Below are positions 7,001 through 8,343 of a stretch of DNA of 8,343 nt, piece after piece. The stretch comes from UBA1858 sp963926275. Its GTDB lineage: Bacteria > Pseudomonadota > Gammaproteobacteria > UBA4575. Position 1 is the first letter of the stretch; the number at the start of each line of letters is the position of its first letter. The stretch covers positions 1-8,343 of the forward strand of contig CAWUWP010000061.1 in NCBI GenBank assembly GCA_963926275.1, written 5' to 3'. The notes beneath the pieces were generated by a model. It searched no databases and was not told where the DNA came from. It saw only the letters and a list, made by a program, of their open reading frames with translations. Position numbers and translations under genes: made by a program.

Positions 7001-7027
7001 GTATATAATTTAGGCTGCTTTATATAC
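7001..7027. promoter_or_regulatory. Inverted repeat GTATATAA-N11-TTATATAC overlapping a TATAAT
   Basis: Both 8-nt arms match perfectly. The left arm contains most of the plus-strand TATAAT (7004-7009), which would start transcription of the GNAT-like gene near 7016. The right arm reads TATAAA on the minus strand. No good -35 is seen for either at 16-18 nt spacing. It may be an operator over a divergent promoter or a chance AT-rich symmetry. Confidence 0.35.
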
Positions 7028-7130
7028 TCAGGCCTCTAATTCTATTTTATTTTTAACTCCGACAGAGTCGCGCCGATACTATCATGCTAGCGAACCCTCG
7101 AACCACTGACGAATTTCCACAAGTCCAATA

Positions 7131-7778
7131 ATGAAGCGAATAAAGTCTCTAATTCAACAGCTTGGTTATTTCTCAACCGCAAGCTATTTAATCGCCAGGC
7201 TACTCGATAAGTCACTTGGCATTCAGATGGAACACTATAAATTTCATTCACAGCCAATTCCTTCAAAACCAAGAATTTTAAAATCTAAGCTGGATCGTTA
7301 TGAATTCACATGGCTAAATCAGCCCGAGAAGATTCTCGACGAGTTACATCGACCCAAAGAAGTCATAGAAAAACGCTTTAACCAAGGCTCCACCTGCCTG
7401 ATAGCCAAGCAAAATGATACTTTTCAAGGATGCCTATGGTTTGTTAAATCAAAATATATAGAAGATGAAGTACGCGCCACCTATCATTTCTCTGATAATA
7501 GAGTTTGGGATTACGACGTTTACATCACCCCAAAAAAACGTTTCACTATTTTATTTGCCGCCCTTTGGGACAGCGCAGATACTTGGATGAAAGACAATCA
7601 TATCGTCAGCACTTTAAGCAGAATATCTGCTTACAATTCTCAATCCATACGCTCTCATGAGGCAGCAGGAGCAGAACAAATTGGCTGGATGATTGCAGTT
7701 GTGATTAAGCATCGGCAAATTACAATTTCAGATAAATCACCAAGACTTCACATCATGTGTGATACACATGACTTATAA
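7131..7778 (+). CDS. GNAT-like acyltransferase-fold protein, function unknown
   Basis: The 215-residue protein is probably cytosolic. An amphipathic N-terminal segment (about 6-30, LIQQLGYFSTASYLIARLL) precedes the main fold; it has no signal peptide. The C-terminal half looks like the GNAT fold: a central strand CLWFVKSKYIEDEVRATY (101-118), WDYDVYITPKKRF (126-138), a helix LFAALWDSADTWM, then LSRISAYNSQSIRSHEAAGAEQIG (about 162-185), the typical Asn-Ser-...-His-...-Gly-Ala close of GNAT enzymes. The acetyl-CoA pyrophosphate loop (usually R/QxxGxG/A) is degenerate: around K136-R137 there is no glycine. The family resemblance is therefore clear in shape but the donor is not certain. The ATG at 7131 follows an in-frame TGA near 7107; the ribosome binding site is poor (AAG at -8). 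It reads away from pheA toward an acyl-CoA ligase, which suggests a role in an acylation or surface-polymer cluster. Confidence 0.7.
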   Translation: MKRIKSLIQQLGYFSTASYLIARLLDKSLGIQMEHYKFHSQPIPSKPRILKSKLDRYEFTWLNQPEKILDELHRPKEVIEKRFNQGSTCLIAKQNDTFQGCLWFVKSKYIEDEVRATYHFSDNRVWDYDVYITPKKRFTILFAALWDSADTWMKDNHIVSTLSRISAYNSQSIRSHEAAGAEQIGWMIAVVIKHRQITISDKSPRLHIMCDTHDL

Positions 7779-7855
7779 TATTCTAAATAAATACCAATAA
7801 TGAGTTTTACCGTCTATCGCAATTTTAGGACAAGTAAAGTTCAATCTACTCAAAT

Positions 7856-7871
7856 GACTAATTAATTAGTC
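7856..7871. promoter_or_regulatory. Perfect 16-bp palindrome GACTAATTAATTAGTC
   Basis: This gap-free palindrome lies in the 166-nt space between the GNAT-like gene and the ligase, about 75 nt before the ligase ATG. It could be a protein-binding operator or a small hairpin in the transcript. It has no trailing T tract, so an intrinsic terminator is unlikely. Confidence 0.4.
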
Positions 7872-7900
7872 TAATCGGCGATACAAGTTTATCTCAAGCC

Positions 7901-7914
7901 AGCTAAAATTAGCT
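7901..7914. promoter_or_regulatory. Dyad AGCTAA-AA-TTAGCT upstream of the ligase
   Basis: Two perfect 6-nt arms flank AA, 30 nt before the ligase start codon, in a promoter- or leader-proximal position. The sequence differs from the palindrome at 7856-7871, though both contain TTAG/CTAA. No -35/-10 pair of quality was found around it. Confidence 0.35.
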
Positions 7915-7944
7915 ATTAAATTAATTCCAAATAAAATCTTTTCT

Positions 7945-8343
7945 ATGAATTTTTCATTACATTCACTTCTCTTTAATCGGGCGAAAATTCGCCCTGATTC
8001 TATCGCTATCGAATATAAGCAAGAAAAGATCAGCTACCAAGAGCTGAGCACACTTGCCACAGATTTTGCCGGTGGTTACTCAAGTATGAATTTACCCAAG
8101 GGTAGTCGCGTGGGTATATTTTTAGCCAAGCAAGTAGAAACTATCTCCGCTGTTTTTGGCACCTTGTTAGCGGGCGGCAGCATCGTCCCTGTCAATCCCA
8201 TTCTTAAAGCCAACCAAATTGAACATATTCTTTGTGATTGTGATGTCAGCATACTTGTCACATCAAAATCTCGTCTAAAACAAATAGACAGTATTATTGA
8301 AAACTGTCCTGCATTAGTAAAAATTGTGCTGGTAGACTTTGAT
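7945..8343 (+). CDS. AMP-forming acyl-CoA ligase, N-terminal part (exosortase-associated type)
   Basis: The first 133 residues of an ANL-superfamily adenylating enzyme are visible; the frame is open at the right edge, where about 500 total residues would be expected. Members activate a carboxylic acid as acyl-AMP and pass it to CoA or a carrier. Seen here are the A1-like ISYQEL (29-34), the GSRVGIFLAKQVETISAVFGTLLAG stretch (53-77) and the A2-like AGGSIVPVNP (76-85). The AMP-binding P-loop and catalytic lysine lie outside. The run VPVNPILKANQIEHILCDCDVSILVTS (81-107) closely recalls the ligases annotated as exosortase A-associated, found with PEP-CTERM/exopolysaccharide genes; this is from memory of the family and needs a search. 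The ATG at 7945 puts LHSLLFNRA at the usual N-terminus; no Shine-Dalgarno sequence precedes it. The substrate cannot be told. Confidence 0.85.
   Translation, partial: MNFSLHSLLFNRAKIRPDSIAIEYKQEKISYQELSTLATDFAGGYSSMNLPKGSRVGIFLAKQVETISAVFGTLLAGGSIVPVNPILKANQIEHILCDCDVSILVTSKSRLKQIDSIIENCPALVKIVLVDFD

Larger units (their letters stand above)
6807..7130. other. Divergent intergenic region between pheA and the GNAT-like gene
   Basis: These 324 nt separate two divergently transcribed units and are AT-rich. They hold a plausible minus-strand promoter for pheA (6925-6953), a perfect TATAAT on the plus strand (7004-7009), two clear dyads (6962-6977 and 7001-7027) and weaker repeats near the pheA end. 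No RNA gene, terminator or convincing protein gene was found. The stretch 7028-7130 shows only the short direct repeat CGAACC-CT-CGAACC (7091-7104) and nothing else recognisable. Confidence 0.8.

Noticed and set aside
7087..7110. GGTTCGAGGGTTCG on the minus strand looks like a tRNA T-arm
   Set aside because: The flanking bases do not form a 5-bp T stem, and no acceptor, anticodon or D arm could be found around it.
7087..7272. 61-codon minus-strand ORF across the GNAT-like gene start
   Set aside because: It lies mostly opposite the GNAT-like gene, has no recognisable domain or ribosome binding site, and looks like a shadow frame.
7779..7944. Terminator or small gene between the GNAT-like gene and the ligase
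   Set aside because: No hairpin with a T tract and no ORF of credible composition was seen; only the two palindromes stand out.

Overview
The window suggests a moderately AT-rich proteobacterium, gamma- or beta-like. The evidence is a conserved aromatic-amino-acid/cmk/rpsA/ihfB gene string, an IHF-beta subunit (an alpha/beta/gamma-type protein), a six-domain S1 of 556 residues close to the E. coli length, and a PyrF that reads like the gammaproteobacterial protein. Genus cannot be assigned from this sequence. The partial ligase at the right edge resembles a family found in exosortase (PEP-CTERM) exopolysaccharide clusters of environmental beta- and gammaproteobacteria.

Positions 1-6806 form one tightly packed minus-strand block, transcribed right to left: pheA (chorismate mutase/prephenate dehydratase), tyrA (prephenate dehydrogenase), aroA (EPSP synthase, class II type), cmk (CMP kinase), rpsA (ribosomal protein S1), ihfB (IHF beta) and pyrF (OMP decarboxylase, last ~10 codons outside the window). 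Gaps are 10, 38, -11, 56, 25 and 85 nt, so much of it is probably co-transcribed. This is a version of the known 'aromatic supraoperon' (serC-pheA-hisC-tyrA-aroA-cmk-rpsA-ihfB). Here the string starts at pheA with no serC beside it, has no hisC homologue between pheA and tyrA, keeps tyrA and aroA separate, and runs from ihfB straight into pyrF without lapA-lapB. AroA makes EPSP on the way to chorismate. PheA turns chorismate to prephenate and then phenylpyruvate, and TyrA takes prephenate toward tyrosine. Cmk and PyrF serve pyrimidine nucleotide supply, and S1 and IHF serve translation and nucleoid function.

Positions 6807-7130 are a 324-nt AT-rich divergent intergenic region with several dyads and a plausible promoter for pheA. 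To its right, on the plus strand, lie a GNAT-like protein (7131-7778), a 166-nt gap with two more palindromes, and the first 133 codons of an AMP-forming acyl-CoA ligase (7945-8343, open at the right edge). The right side therefore looks like the edge of an accessory cluster, possibly for exopolysaccharide or exosortase functions, set back to back with a housekeeping operon.

Start sites are unusual overall: only ihfB (GTG start) has a clear Shine-Dalgarno sequence, aroA appears to start at TTG, and most other genes have weak or no recognisable ribosome binding sites. No tRNA, rRNA, CRISPR array, insertion sequence or convincing intrinsic terminator was seen.
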